From Kingdonia uniflora (Eukaryota > Streptophyta > Magnoliopsida > Ranunculales > Circaeasteraceae): DNA of 64,000 bases. A program made the translations under genes and the position numbers. The stretch is taken from positions 2,914,001 to 2,978,000 of the forward strand of contig JACGCM010002659.1 in the NCBI GenBank assembly GCA_014058105.1. Direction: 5' to 3'. The notes under the pieces were generated by a model. That model saw only the letters and a program-made list of their open reading frames with translations, did not search any database and was not told the origin of the DNA. Below are positions 10,956-22,180 of the stretch, one piece after another. How positions within the stretch are numbered: the stretch's first letter is position 1; each line of letters opens with the position of its first letter.

Positions 10956-11640
10956 ATGATTCAACACCAACTCCGGAAACTCCAGAAGATTCAAGTGATC
11001 CAAGACTCGAATCAAATTCTACAAAAGGTAATTCATCCTGATGGAGTTAAAGCATGGTCATCATCGTTCAAACAAAACAAAATTGCAAGGAATAAGAATT
11101 CCTTGGTATACCATAAGACTATTCGTAAGACGATAATGAAATACCCTTTAGATGTTTTACAAAAAGGCTGTAAGAAATGGGAAAGTTGTCTCGTTGGTAA
11201 TTTCATTGGAAGGAAACTTCCATACTGGTTAGTGAAGGAGAGAAATGACCTGTTATGGAAGATCAAAGGAACTGTTGAGATTTTTTCAAATCAAACACAT
11301 ATTTCTTTAAATTCTCAAAGGAAGATAGAGAGATGATCCTAGATCAAAGTCCTTGGTATATGCTGACAATTTTTTCTTTATTAGGCCATGGGATCCTAAA
11401 ACATCTCCCAAAATAACTCTATTTCTTTTGTTCCTATTTGGATCAAATTAATGGATTTACCTCTACAGTATTGGGAAGAAGGCCTTAGTTATGCTACTAG
11501 TGTAGTGGGTATTTCTATTTGTATTGGTAAACCTACAGCAAAACTATCTAGCCTCTCTATGCTAGAGGTTATGTTGAAGTGAAGCAAGGAAATTCTCTAC
11601 CAGATTCTATAACTCTTGACCTTTTTCATCACTTGTTAAA
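10956..11640 (+). pseudogene. LINE ORF1 (gag-like, DUF4283) remnant
   Basis: One frame (10956-11336) gives CLVGNFIGRKLPYWLVKERN, the classic 'L.GkFlGkrlP.w.vk..l..lW' opening of the plant LINE/retroelement gag-like DUF4283 domain, and KGTVEIFSN. After a stop the text continues in other frames with PIWIKLMDLPLQYWEEGLSY and ATSVVGISICIGKPTAK, matching the next conserved block of the same family. The usual zinc knuckle that follows was not found. Frame breaks make this non-functional. It binds LINE RNA in intact elements. Confidence 0.75.
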
Positions 11641-12184
11641 GTCTTCATAGAATATGCCTGGAAGCCACAAAGTTGTTGTAATTGCTCCTCAATTGGCCAT
11701 ACAACAAAAAGGTGCACTAAAACTGTCACTAAGACCATACAACAAAAAGGTGTACTAAAACTGTCACTAAGATATACCAGGAGAAAAAGAAGAATGATAG
11801 TGAGGTAGAGGTTTCTCAAGGAAAAGTTGATCCCCATCAAGGAGAGACTTTCCTCCCTCAAAATATAACTATTCCAGTTACATATATACAACTTCAAAAA
11901 ACCTTTCCTAATTCAGAGATTCCGCAAACAATCTCAAACCCTTACCCAAGCCACTTCACTTACTGATAATGAAGGATTTACTAGAGTAAGCAACAAGAAG
12001 AAGGGAGATAGAAGGAACATTCGAAATCAAAATATAAATACTCCAGCCCAAGGATACTAAAAGTGGATACAAAACATTCACTATTAAAAAACCTACTACA
12101 AAGAGCTGATCAAAGTAAGATAGGTTCAGGGGCCTGGGGACCTCAAACTCCCCCCCACCCCACCCCCCCAAATAGTTTTTTATG

Positions 12185-14190
12185 ATGCCTAATGGACTGG
12201 TGTCGAATATTAGAGGTCTTAGCAGGCTTCAAATGCAAAAAGAAGTCCAGGCTATGACAAAACTCCATCTACTGGAGTTTATGGGGTTGGTTCATTGCAC
12301 CTACAAGGATTGGGTTAGCAATTATAGATTTTTATCATCTATGGAATAAACAGAAAAATGACTTCAAGGTGCTCTCAAAATGATTAAGCAATTACTGGAG
12401 ACTTGAAGATTATTCAAACAGGTAAATCTTTTACCTTTTCTTGTATCTATGCTAATAATATCCTTGTTGAAAAAAGTAAGATTATGGTATTACATTGATT
12501 CTATCAGTCCTATTTGCTAACTTACCTTGGTTACTGGCAGGTGATTTTAACTTTGTTCTATGTTGAGATGAAAGAATGGGTGGAGATTACATTACCCAAG
12601 CTGAATTATTGTCTTTTCATAATGTGGTTGACAAGAGAGGGCTTGTTGATATGATAAAGTTTGGTTTGAAATGTAAATGAACCAATAACCAATCCCCTCC
12701 TGAAGGATCCACGCCAAACTAGACAAACCCTCATCAATGATTCTTGGATGGATTTTGAAACGAAATTCCTCCCATAAAGGTCTCTTGGGTCATTCTCCAA
12801 TGTTTATTACTATTGATCCTGATCATACATATTCTCCTAGATAATTTAAATTCATAAATGCATGGACCCTTCATCCTTCTTTTTTTCAAAGGGTTCAAAC
12901 ATCTTGGGAGCCTTTTATATATATGGTAATCCTTCTTTTATGTTACTTTAGAAATTAAAAAAGGCTCAAACAGGATATTAAAATATGGTGAAAAAGTGAA
13001 TTTGGCAACACTAGACATAGGATTGAAGAGATGCAAGCCAACCTTCCGAGTATTCAAACTCAACTGGATTCAGACATGGAACAATCACGAACTTGTGGAT
13101 AAGGAAAAAAAAAATCTGAATAAGGATCCCACTTCCCTCTTACTGAAGAGAAGATGTTGAACCAAAGATCGAGGAGTAAGTGGATCGCAGAAGGGGACTC
13201 TAATACCAAGTTTTTCACAATGTCATCAAGCAAAGAGACTCTAGCAACTTTATTTCAAAGATTGTTCATTCTCAAGGGGTACAAGTTACTTCACGAGAAA
13301 AAAATAAAGAGGAAGCAACTCTCTTATTCAGGAATCTATTCAATTCTAATGAACCAACCTTAGAGATGCCCCATTTGAATTTTACTACAATAAAGAGTGT
13401 TTTATAAGGTTGTGCCAACCAGTTGCTAATGAAGAAATCAAGAATGCGATTTTTGTTGAGAAAGATGAGTCACCTGGAAAGTTCTTTAAATATGCAAAAC
13501 CAATCAAGGAAGCCAATGCTACAATGATTAAGCTCGTCCCCAAAATTGTAAATCCTCTTACCTTTTCTAATTTTAGACCAATTTCCTTATGCCATGTGTT
13601 TTACAAATTCAACACAAAGATAATAGCTTTTAGAATGAAACCTCATATGGAAACCTTATTGATAAAGACAATCTGTAATCATTCCTTCAAGATCTATTGC
13701 TGATAGTATACTTATGGCACATTAGATGGCTAGGGGGCTTGACAGAAATCAAGGGGCTCACAGAATGCTTCTTAAAATAGATGTAAGGAAGGCTTTTGAT
13801 TCCCACGGTTGGACACATATACTGACTATGTTGCAAAGGGTGGAGTTCCCTCGGAGATTTATTGCTTGGATGGAAACCTGCATCTACAACCATCCTTCTC
13901 TATTGATATAAATGGGGCTACTACAGGGTTATTCACAAGTTCTAAATGGTTGAGACATGGAGATCCACTATCTCCCAATCCTTTTGGCATAGCTATGGAG
14001 GCATTATCTACAAACTAAAATCAAGCAGCAATACAAGGTCAGATTAATATCATCTCATCTTGTTCTGATATTTTAATTTCTCATATAATCTTTGCAGATG
14101 ATCTCCTCATTTGTCTTACTGAGAAAATACTGCAAACAATCTCAAAATAATTCTTAAGGAGTTCTCAGAGTGGTCTGGTTTTAATATTAA
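12185..14190 (+). pseudogene. LINE ORF2 remnant (endonuclease + reverse transcriptase)
   Basis: From 12185: SNIRGLSRLQMQKEVQAM (endonuclease start), then VDKRGLVDMIKFGLKCK near 12625. The linker near 13160 reads RSRSKWIAEGDSNTKFF. RT text runs VANEEIKNAIFVEKDESPGK and NFRPISLCHVFYKFNTKIIA (13425-13630), then GLFTSSKWLRHGDPLSPNPF at about 13925-13985 (GDPLSP box, with RQ changed to RH) and IIFADDLLICL near 14090 (the FADD catalytic pair is kept). Many stops separate the blocks, so no protein could be made. Confidence 0.8.
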
Positions 14191-14239
14191 TGCCCAAAAA
14201 ACCATGGTTCAAGTCCCAGACTGACGGTGCACATGAGTT

Positions 14240-14880
14240 TAGTTGAAAAACATTTGATGACTATTGAATATTGGTCGAGATTGACGTTGAGCATAGAGTA
14301 CCCCTTATACAAACCCAGACAGTTTGGATAGTGTCCCTAATTATGCACCTCCCAATGATGTGCGGCCACTATATTGGTATATACAGCATCTGGCACATGC
14401 CTGCGGTCAAGAACCCCAGTATCGATTATTTCGAGAGTTCGAGACTGATTGTATACCACCAAATTTTCCTACAAGCAACTGGAATCAGGCCTAAGCTCAA
14501 TGTATATCATATCGCAATTTTAGATGCACAGTAGAGGTGCAATGGGACCTCAGCGCCGCCTTGGTGTATACATAGGTTTTGATTCACATTTCATCATCAT
14601 AATTGGACAATCCCCCTTTGTGAGCAGTGAAGCCTGTAAAGCAAGCTTCACTCTTCATGGCATTCCTTTTGAATCAAAATTAAGGACGTTGTTCCTAAGA
14701 AATGACAAGGAGGATCAATGCCTAATGGTGTAGTTGGCAACCTTGAAGGCGGTACCCACACATCAACACGGAGAGAGTAACTACCCTATCCATGTCTACC
14801 ATGCAGATAGCCTATAGTCTAGGGTTTTAGACTAGGCTTTCTTAGTTCAATGAGGAGTTTGGGGGCTGTTAGAGGCACCT
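14240..14880 (+). mobile_element. Ty1/copia integrase fragment
   Basis: Plus-strand frames give VEHRVPLIQTQ (compare the usual 'veH.vpyvHtQNG' of copia integrase) near 14280-14315 and GAMGPQRRLGVYIGFDSHFI at 14535-14595, the block just after the integrase core ('gpqrrlgiYvGydSpsi'). Two frames are needed and stops interrupt. No LTR belongs to it. It abuts the LINE at 10721-14230, which suggests that one truncated the other. Confidence 0.55.
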
Positions 14881-15381
14881 GAAAGTTGAGAATGAAGAAG
14901 AATATCTTCTCTCGTGAGCAAATGACCTCCGTTCAGATGCGCTTCTTACCCTTGCCAATGAATGACTTGACTGCTTGGAGCAAAGTTAACACTAGCGACT
15001 ACCTTGAAGCAGGTCTATAGTGCTATTCTAATAGTTAGTCTTTAAGTGACTCGATAGTTGGACTCGCCACTTTAGCGAGCCCAGTCAGCAGTGGATCATA
15101 TGTCCTTAGACAGCCCATGTATCTCATGTACATAAAACATCAAGAGATCTCGATCACTAGAAATGGGATCACGCTAAAGTAGTATTATGTAACAAAATAT
15201 AAAATAAGGTTAATGGTGTTATCAGTATGATATTAAAGAATCTCAGCATTTCTCCTTCTCTTTAGAAACTAATCTTCCTAAAAGTAAATCAATTTCTCTA
15301 GAGACGTTGAAAGCCAATAATAGACAAAAACAATGAATAGATAAAGGATTTTACCTCTAGTTCTAGTAAGTATGAAGCAGC
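14881..15381. other. spacer downstream of TATB-like gene
   Basis: No coding feature seen. The part next to 15382 is the 3' untranslated region and downstream flank of the minus-strand TatB-like gene. No clear polyadenylation signal could be fixed. Confidence 0.4.
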
Positions 15382-18300
15382 TTATTTGATTTGGTTAGCA
15401 GGCTGAGCAAAGAAATGTTTGGCGTTTTCTGCCACCTCGGCTTCTATAATTGCTTCTAGCATGATATCTGAACCTTTCACCTCGCCTGTCATCATTGATC
15501 AAAATTTTTAAATTGCATATGAAACATACATACTCATGCACGAGTATGTAGACAACATCGACACCAATGGAGATAGAAAAGTGGCATGAACAACAAGAAC
15601 GCACGATAATCGGTTTCTGAAGAGCTAATTGTATGCATATATGGTAAAGAAATGTAAGAAAGATCTTTTTTGCATTATCATTTGACAAAAAAAATGGCCG
15701 CCAAAAAAGTAGTTGTTCGATACTTCAACCCAAATGCCAGCGCAGTGCAGCTGGGCTAAATTGATCCTCATTTACAAGTTCACAATTCTAACTACTGTCT
15801 GCAGAATCATCACTGTAACAATTAAAACAAAAGAAGTATCCTACTTTTTTATACATAAATAAGTAGACACAGTTTTATGAATAACGTAATCATAATTAAA
15901 CGGGCAATAGATGTTTATCCAAACTAGTACTCAAGCACTAAGTGAAAAACGTATCAAGCAAATATTGAAACCCTCTCGAGCTTGATATACATCAGCCTCT
16001 CCCAGCCAACCATTCCCATTCAACTACTTGGAACAACTTATTCCAAAATTATTTTATATATTAAAAAGACCAAGTACCTAGACAATAGACTAACTGATGT
16101 GAACTGCAATAGACAGACCATTCCTCAGGAGTCAATAACAATACGAGACGGCTCAACTAAAAAAAAATTAACCGGAAAAAAAACATCCTTGCTAAAGTAA
16201 AATATCGCAATAGAATCATTATATCTCATAGTACTAAATAAGAGATTCTGTAATCCACAAATTATTCCCTTTTATTTACAAGTGAAAAGTTGTGTTCCTC
16301 CAAACTTTTGTTGCCATGGAAAGACATTCAATATTACATAATATCAAATCTTATTTTGATTTATCAACAACCTTGTAAATGGGAGAAAAAAAGGAGTAGC
16401 CTCGGCTGGGTACGCCTAGAATGTCGTTTTGGAGAACAATCCAATTAAAATCATTTGTTAATTAATTACTAAAATGCCGAAGATAAACTATTCAATAATA
16501 TTTATCTTTCTGTAAACCATGCAACAAAATTTGTAACCAAAAAGTTGCAATAAATACATTTTCATTGAGAAACAATCATACAGGGTTTACACTCCTTTTT
16601 CAACTAGCAAAAGTAAAATAACTATTTGAAAAAAGGTGTCACTTAGCTTTTTCTATATCAATTATGTTCTATGCTAGCAAAAATAAAATGGTTATTTATA
16701 GTGACATCATTCATGCTAACAGTTTAGCTTCCCTTATGACATAGAAATAAGTAACAATACATGAAAGAGTGAAGATACACAATATATGAAATGAAATTAA
16801 CAATATATGAAAGATTGAAGATACACAATAGATGAAAGGTAATTACCGGTGCGATTTGATAGAAATTTAGTGTCTTCGGCTGAAATTGGAAGAACGGTAA
16901 TGACATTTGCGCCATTCAAAGATTTCACTACATCTATACCACTTATCAAAGACGGAAATTTTGCAAGTCTTTCAAAAGCAGCTGCTTGGCTTTGTAGATT
17001 AGCTGCAACTGAGGTTGTTAAGCTAAATTCCTGGAGAAGAGGGGTGCACAAAGATAAATTCCCACCATTTGAATACATCAAACTAGTGTATTATAGAACA
17101 GTTACTACACTACAAAACCTTGGAGACATTTTCCGCTGTCCTGTGCTCCTCACCAAGCTTCTGAGGTTCAGCATTGTCTAGAACCCCAAAAAAGCATAGC
17201 TTATTAAGAAACCCACATAACAACGTATGACATACAAGTATATCATAGTGAAAAAAACAAAAGTTCGGACATTCGATTATTGATATTACTATTAGTTGGA
17301 GCTCTAAGGTCCGGATTATCTATCAGCCTCCTTGACAATGTAGTAGGGTTCATACTTGATATGATCCCCGTTCTCTGCATTTGACGTCGAATTGCTGCCA
17401 TCTGCTCCATCAGTTCTTGAACGTCTTTGTTTACCTAAAAGTTGAAGAATATCATTTGCGATTAAAATCACCTTAGAATCAAAACCCTATTTCACAGTAT
17501 CGCACATCAGAGCCAGGGCCGGTGCTGGGTGTTCAGTGGCCTAAAGCGAACTCAAAATAGAGGCCAAATACTGGTATTGATTAAAAGGCAATGAGATATC
17601 TTTCCGGTCAAAAAGTCTTGCTTTCTTGATTCTCTGTAAGTTGCAATATGTTGATTGTGTGGGAAGAGTAAAAGCACCAGTTTTGCAGTTAACAAGAAAG
17701 ACTAAAGAGACACGAAAAAGGGGTGATTAACTTGCGAGAGAGGGGGTTAGAGTCTGGAAGATTAACTAACATATAAAGATAAAGTTACAGTCCTAGAATA
17801 GTGGGAGTTCTTGTATTTCTAAAGGCTTGGTTGGGATTTGTGTCTCTTAGGAATCTCAAAATCCTATAAATTAGGCGCTAAAGAGAAAGCATTTAGAGAG
17901 TTTCAGGCTCTCGGGATTGTGAGGCCCAAAACAGCCGCTTTGGTCGCCTTACCCTAGCGCCGGATCTGATCAGAGCGTACTAATCTTTTGAACTACGTGT
18001 TTGAGTCATATATAGAAATTCCGTATATGGAAAAGAATGACTCTAGTTTTAAATTGTTAATGTAATATTCTTTTATGCTTCTATACTATTTTTCTTCTAA
18101 GCAATACCGAAATAAACAGTACGTTACGAGTATTAAACATTCCCGCTACGTCTAATCACAAATAACCAAGAATTCTCAATATCGAGTAAGAAATACACAA
18201 TGGGCGTAATTAGAAAGATAAAAAAATACCTGAGCAGCTTGAGAATGCTGCATTACACTATCAAGCTCCCCACGAAACTTTTGAACGTTACCGATCGCTT

Positions 18301-18543
18301 TACCAACAAGTCTCCCTGCAGTTCTAGCTATAATTGGAAGATCCTTTGGCCCTAAAACAATCAAACTAGTTATACCCAATTCCATTTTTATGCAAATAAA
18401 CTAAATTACACAAACCCCAAAGCTTCAAATCAATCTAAAACATACAAACAACCCTAGTAAAGAGAGAGAGAGGTTTTGTTACCAATTAGAGCAGCAGTTG
18501 CTCCAAGTAAGATGAAGATTTCACCATAACTAAGTCCCAGCAT
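15382..18543 (-). CDS. TATB: mitochondrial TatB-like translocase protein, six exons, complete
   Basis: Exons on the minus strand: 18543-18483, 18351-18230, 17434-17290, 17177-17119, 17030-16847 and 15485-15382. They total 675 nt, giving 224 residues plus TAA, and every junction is GT-AG with matching phase. The start MLGLSYGEIFILLGATAALI is the short N-terminal membrane anchor of TatA/TatB proteins. GPKDLPIIARTAGRL forms the hinge and amphipathic helix that follow. The C-terminal part has LQSQAAAFERLAKFP, LPISAEDTKFLSNRTG and ends EAEVAENAKHFFAQPANQIK. This layout matches Arabidopsis At5g43680, the nuclear-encoded TatB-like partner of mitochondrially encoded TatC, which moves folded proteins into or across the inner membrane (from memory of the family). 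No separate N-terminal targeting peptide is visible, as expected for that protein. Intron 2 carries a hAT MITE, and intron 5 is 1.36 kb. It has the best-supported gene structure in the window. Confidence 0.93.
17514..17968. mobile_element. hAT MITE with perfect 8-bp target duplication
   Basis: 455 bp in intron 2 of the TatB-like gene. Left end CAGGGCCGGTGCTGGG, right end (reversed) CAGATCCGGCGCTAGG: imperfect inverted repeats of the CAGGGCCGG hAT type. It is flanked exactly by ATCAGAGC at 17506-17513 and 17969-17976. There is no transposase, so it is non-autonomous. Host splice sites are 79 or more bases away and intact. Confidence 0.92.
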
Positions 18544-18740
18544 TACTCTTATGGAGATTGAAGAGGATTTGATGATGATTTGAAGAGATTTTAGTAATGG
18601 GAAATGCTTCTTTTTTACTATTCTCCTGATATTTCAAGATCCTGAAGTTAATCTAGAGCATAAAAAAAATAAGAATATGCGGGCAAATACCCCTAAATTG
18701 GGGTAAAAATATATTTTTTACTTTATATCATCTCATGATG
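18544..18740 (-). promoter_or_regulatory. 5' flank / leader of TATB-like gene
   Basis: About 200 bases upstream of the TatB-like ATG, very AT-rich. Near the ATG the minus strand has a C/T- and A-rich leader (ctcttcaatctccataagag). No single TATA box can be chosen with confidence. Confidence 0.35.
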
Positions 18741-18749
18741 GATATAAAC

Positions 18750-18850
18750 TAGTACTACTCGTGGCTCGCCACGGCAATAGCGTCGAAGCGCCTTCGGTGC
18801 TACCCGTGACCGAGTCACGACAACAACGTCGACACGCCTTCAACGCTATT
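18750..18850. repeat. GC-rich imperfect direct repeat, two units
   Basis: Two units of about 48 bases share the pattern 'actcgtg..cgccacg..aatagcgtcga.gcgccttc.gtgct' and 'gagtcacgacaacaacgtcgacacgccttcaacgct'. The first contains the hairpin CGTGGCTCGCCACG. It stands out as a GC-rich island in AT-rich flank. Function unknown. Confidence 0.5.
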
Positions 18851-20530
18851 TAAATTACCGAGCACGTGTCTTCGGCACTACAATGATACAAAGGTAAGGT
18901 TCGCTCCATACATCCTACATTTATAGATGTTTCACACTACAACAAACATGCATTCTTGAAATACCCTTGCATATTGCACAATTTCATAAGAGCAAAAAAA
19001 AAAAATTCTAAAGGAAATATATAGTACCTCGTTTGTCAGAAGCGAGATTTTTTTCTTCCAGATCGTGCCTTCTTTGAGGTTTCAGACCAACCCAACTTTA
19101 AACCCTACCACCCAAAAATGAAACCACCAAAGACTCAGGTAGATACAAAAGTATAGGGAAATCCAAAACCATGAAAACAAAAGCAACAACAACAATATAC
19201 TCCAACAGCAACAACAATTAAACTTGAACAGCAAGGAAGACAAATGATCAATTGATATCACTGAAAATATAGCATAGATGAATAAGGAAGCCCCATTTAT
19301 AGGGCAAATGAATCCCTGAGGGGTGGTCCAGCAACGATTAACACTCGCGTAACTTGCCAAGTCTGCAAAGTTGCAAGTCACTCGGCTTTAAGTTGTTATC
19401 ACAGATCTAATTGAACATATCAAGGTGACATGATGCTTTCTTTTCTCCATCTTCCTCTTTCAATACCAACCGGTACTCATATTCAAGTGAAAAACAATTT
19501 GATAGAAGATAGGCACTGACCCTATATCGTGTTGAAGTAGTAATTCACTTCTTAAATTCTTTCCTCAAAAGCATGGCATCATATACCAACGATATAGACA
19601 TCTAATGTTTCAGGACTTCTTTCTTCCATAAATCACCTTCGTATATCAATGAATGATAACGATTTCCAGTGTATAATCAAAATCAATCTCATCTGCCATA
19701 TTTACAATTTCAGGCCATATTTATGTAATGTTATATACGAATTATGATAAGACTATTAAAGTGTAACCCACATGAGTGAAAAAAGCACACGATATAACAC
19801 GACATCATTATTCAAGATTAAATTGTAATGTTAATTTTACTACTTATTATGTTTACCATATTCCCGCCTCCCGCAAATCAAGAATCCGATGTGCAAGAAG
19901 ATGCGAAAATTAAGCTTTTGAGGGATGAGTTTGAATTAGATGTACGAAAATGGGTCGGAACAGCCGAGTGTAAGGCTGTAAGCATAGAAATAGGGTCGAA
20001 AATGGGTTACACTCATGGGTTAAAATCGATTTATTGTGGCTTTCTCTGATTACATACACCATTACGTACACCGTTACATACACCATTTAATTCATGAGTG
20101 TTTTACATAGATATTCCTTTAATTCAAACTAAGGTTCATTTAGATACTGTTTCAAAGAAATATCAAACTAAGGTTCGATTCGATCCTTTTTTTTTAAGCT
20201 AAGAAACCCCAATTCATAAACTCAGAAACCCCAATTCTGAGACTTCATACCTTCAAATCAGGAACTCAGAAACCCGTGTACAATTCAGAAACTCAGAAAA
20301 TAGTAAGATAAAGAGAGACCAAAATCAAAGTATGAGGAAGAGAAGATGAGACCATACCTTCAAATCGCTAAGTTTAAATCAAAACCCCAAGTACAGGGGA
20401 TTATACCTTCAAATCGTTGGCAAAGTGAGTTGGAAAGATGGCATGGAGGAAAGGAAGAGATAGAGACGTGTTGAGCAAGAGAGACTTGAGAGCTTTAGAC
20501 TAAACTATCATTTTAACATATTTTATCTAA
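18851..20530. other. AT-rich intergenic, nothing firm
   Basis: No gene recognised. One plus frame (19828-20049) has a charged central part (QEDAKIKLLRDEFELDVRKW) that could be an old exon, but I see no splice sites or family match. At 20210-20320 the phrases 'ttcaaatca' and 'aactcagaaac' recur in short degenerate repeats. Confidence 0.4.
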
Positions 20531-20750
20531 AATACCCTTTCTCTTCTAATAGGTAAAAAGATATGGTCCGTCCATCTCGCCCTATTATTAAATCTCAGCC
20601 CCTCTTTGTCTTTCTCTTTCGGACGAACTTGTCTATACGAAAAACACCCTTCTTGGATAATATATAGAATACGTACCGGATATTTGTTTCCAGTAAAAAT
20701 ATGTCGGAACAAATACGTTACGTATCGGGTGTTGTTGAAGGACAAATTGA

Positions 20751-20772
20751 TTATATCATCTCATGATGGATC
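20751..20772. repeat. 21-base exact repeat of 18725-18746 region
   Basis: The word TTATATCATCTCATGATGGA plus T occurs at about 20751 and again at about 18726, otherwise in unrelated flanks. It is partly palindromic (atcatctcatgat). The second copy sits directly before the plastid-derived segment. Origin unknown. Confidence 0.6.
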
Positions 20773-20782
20773 GGTGAATTTT

Positions 20783-20870
20783 TGGGCCGAGCTGGGTTTG
20801 AACCAGCGTAATATCGGGTGTTGCCAACGAATTTATAGTTCGTCCCCATTAACCACTCGAGCATCGACCC
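20783..20870 (-). pseudogene. trnY: plastid-derived tRNA-Tyr pseudogene
   Basis: 88 bases with the closed acceptor pair GGGTCGA / TCGGCCC and discriminator A, clearly plastid trnY-GUA. Relative to the plastid gene the anticodon reads ATA instead of GTA, the D-arm shows C-to-T changes (gctcgagtgg), and the variable arm is 4 bases longer and rewritten (about 20808-20822, with 'atcgggtgttg'). The same word 'atcgggtgttg' occurs just outside at about 20727-20738, suggesting a local copy event. Not a functional tRNA. Confidence 0.9.
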
Positions 20871-20929
20871 AAGAAGAATAAATTCTAGACTTATTGATAA
20901 TCCATGATCAACTTCCTTTCGTAGTACCC

Positions 20930-21002
20930 TACCCCCAGGGGAAGCCGAATCCCTGCTGCCTCCTCGAAAAAGAGATGTCTTGAACCACTAGACGATAGGG
21001 GC
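20930..21002 (-). pseudogene. trnE: plastid-derived tRNA-Glu copy
   Basis: 73 bases, the usual length of plastid trnE-UUC, beginning GCCCCTATCGTCTAGTGGTT and ending CCCCTGGGGGTA. Anticodon TTC is kept, but the anticodon arm and T-arm carry substitutions. A nuclear copy of this kind is normally silent. I call it a pseudogene by context. Confidence 0.85.
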
Positions 21003-22180
21003 ATACCCGCCCGATCACCGGGTTTCGTTGAGTTAGGGTTTGATTCTAACGGGTAATAATTACAGAGAGTAACAATGTGACCTTTAATGGTGTGAAAAAG
21101 GGTGAGCTTAATTAACGACGTAGTTGTTGATGAATTAAAATGAAGCACCACACACGACACAAGGCAAAAATGACGTCACGCGGCAAAATTTTTCCCGGAT
21201 TCTGATATAAGTAGTTTTGCATATATTTATTTGACCTGAGTAAGGGGATATTGCATTTGAAGCCTGAATGCTAATAGTTGGGCACTTTGGTTATAGTTTT
21301 TGATTTGACAAATTTGATATAGTTTGTGTTGGCTAGAGCCGCAACTTTTCAGATTTTGAATACTATACTGATTTTTTGATTTTCGATTTCTAATTTTTCC
21401 TATAAAAAAAACCGGATTAGAACCGGATATGATTTGGTAATTTCGATTTTCCAAATGTATGGTGATCCAATATTTCCGATATATAGGCGATCCGAAATTC
21501 CCGAATATAATGTGGATCCCACTAAACTCTAATATAATCTTGTCTCGGTTTAGCAAATGTATAATTTTGTAAATCAAAACCCAATTGGGAAAAACTTCAT
21601 CACCAGTAATATAAGCTATGTATTTCATTTGCCAATCTAGTCCCCTTATGAACCTTTCATCATTGGTAATATTGATCCTCTTTTAGGTATGGGGATAATA
21701 ATTTCTCTTAGTTGCAACTTTTCACCATATATTCATTAAAAATCTTAATATTCGTGTGGTGATTAAAAATCTTATATTTGTGTAGTGTTGATCTAAATTT
21801 TGTTGTTCATAACTTGTAGATTCTGATAACTGATAGTTGATAAAAGCTCATTACTTAGTGTTGTTTTCAATTATCTTATAAACCTGTGTAATTATATTGT
21901 AGGAATGACATGACCTAAACCAATTCCTATTACTTACTATATGAGATGGTATTTGCACATTCTTCCCTCTACTACTCGAATTTCCGATTTTTTAATCCGA
22001 TATTCCGATTTTATTTGAATTTCCAATTATTCCGATGTTTCAGAAAAATCCGAATTTTCGATTTTGGATATGTTTTCCGTAATCCGAAAAATAACGGATC
22101 GGAAATCAAGCAATTTTACATAACATGGGAATTGGGAACCATTACATAGAAACAAGTCTAGGCATCTAATACTCAATTCA
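21003..22180. other. possible non-autonomous hAT relative (TTCCGAT-rich ends)
   Basis: Two zones rich in TTCCGAT / ATCCGAA words face each other at about 21330-21520 and 21960-22105. The left zone begins 'gccgcaacttttcagatttt', close to the left end of the large hAT at 26143 ('ggtgcaacttttgtctg'). This would fit a deleted relative of that hAT of roughly 0.8 kb, but I could not fix its right terminus or a target duplication. No coding sequence. Confidence 0.35.

Larger units (their letters stand above)
10721..14230 (+). mobile_element. LINE (L1-type) remnant, ORF1 and ORF2 in order
   Basis: Plus-strand parts of a plant LINE appear in correct order over 3.5 kb: a gag-like ORF1 (about 10720-11640), endonuclease (about 12185-12850), linker, and reverse transcriptase (13154-14150) with recognisable GDPLSP and FADD boxes. 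Stops and frame changes are spread along the length. The 3' end is uncertain. At about 14230 the text passes into a copia integrase fragment without a visible poly(A) tail, so the LINE is probably truncated there. Confidence 0.85.
20783..21002 (-). other. plastid DNA insertion (trnE-trnY segment)
   Basis: trnE-UUC and trnY-GUA lie in the plastid order and on the same strand, with a 59-base spacer, all resembling the plastid trnE-trnY-trnD cluster. No trnD is present on the lower side. The copy carries substitutions that are mostly G-to-A or C-to-T, as expected of a methylated nuclear copy of plastid DNA. Flanks beyond these limits could not be assigned to plastid DNA. Confidence 0.9.

Noticed and set aside
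16797..17181. Plus-strand frames over 16849-17181
   Set aside because: They are antisense shadows of exons 4 and 5 of the TatB-like gene.
19828..20049. Plus-strand frame of 73 codons with charged segment
   Set aside because: No recognised domain and no exon borders; kept only as a remark in the spacer entry.
20783..21002. Functional tRNA-Tyr and tRNA-Glu genes
   Set aside because: Plastid type, with changes in anticodon and arms and in plastid order; a nuclear copy of plastid DNA.
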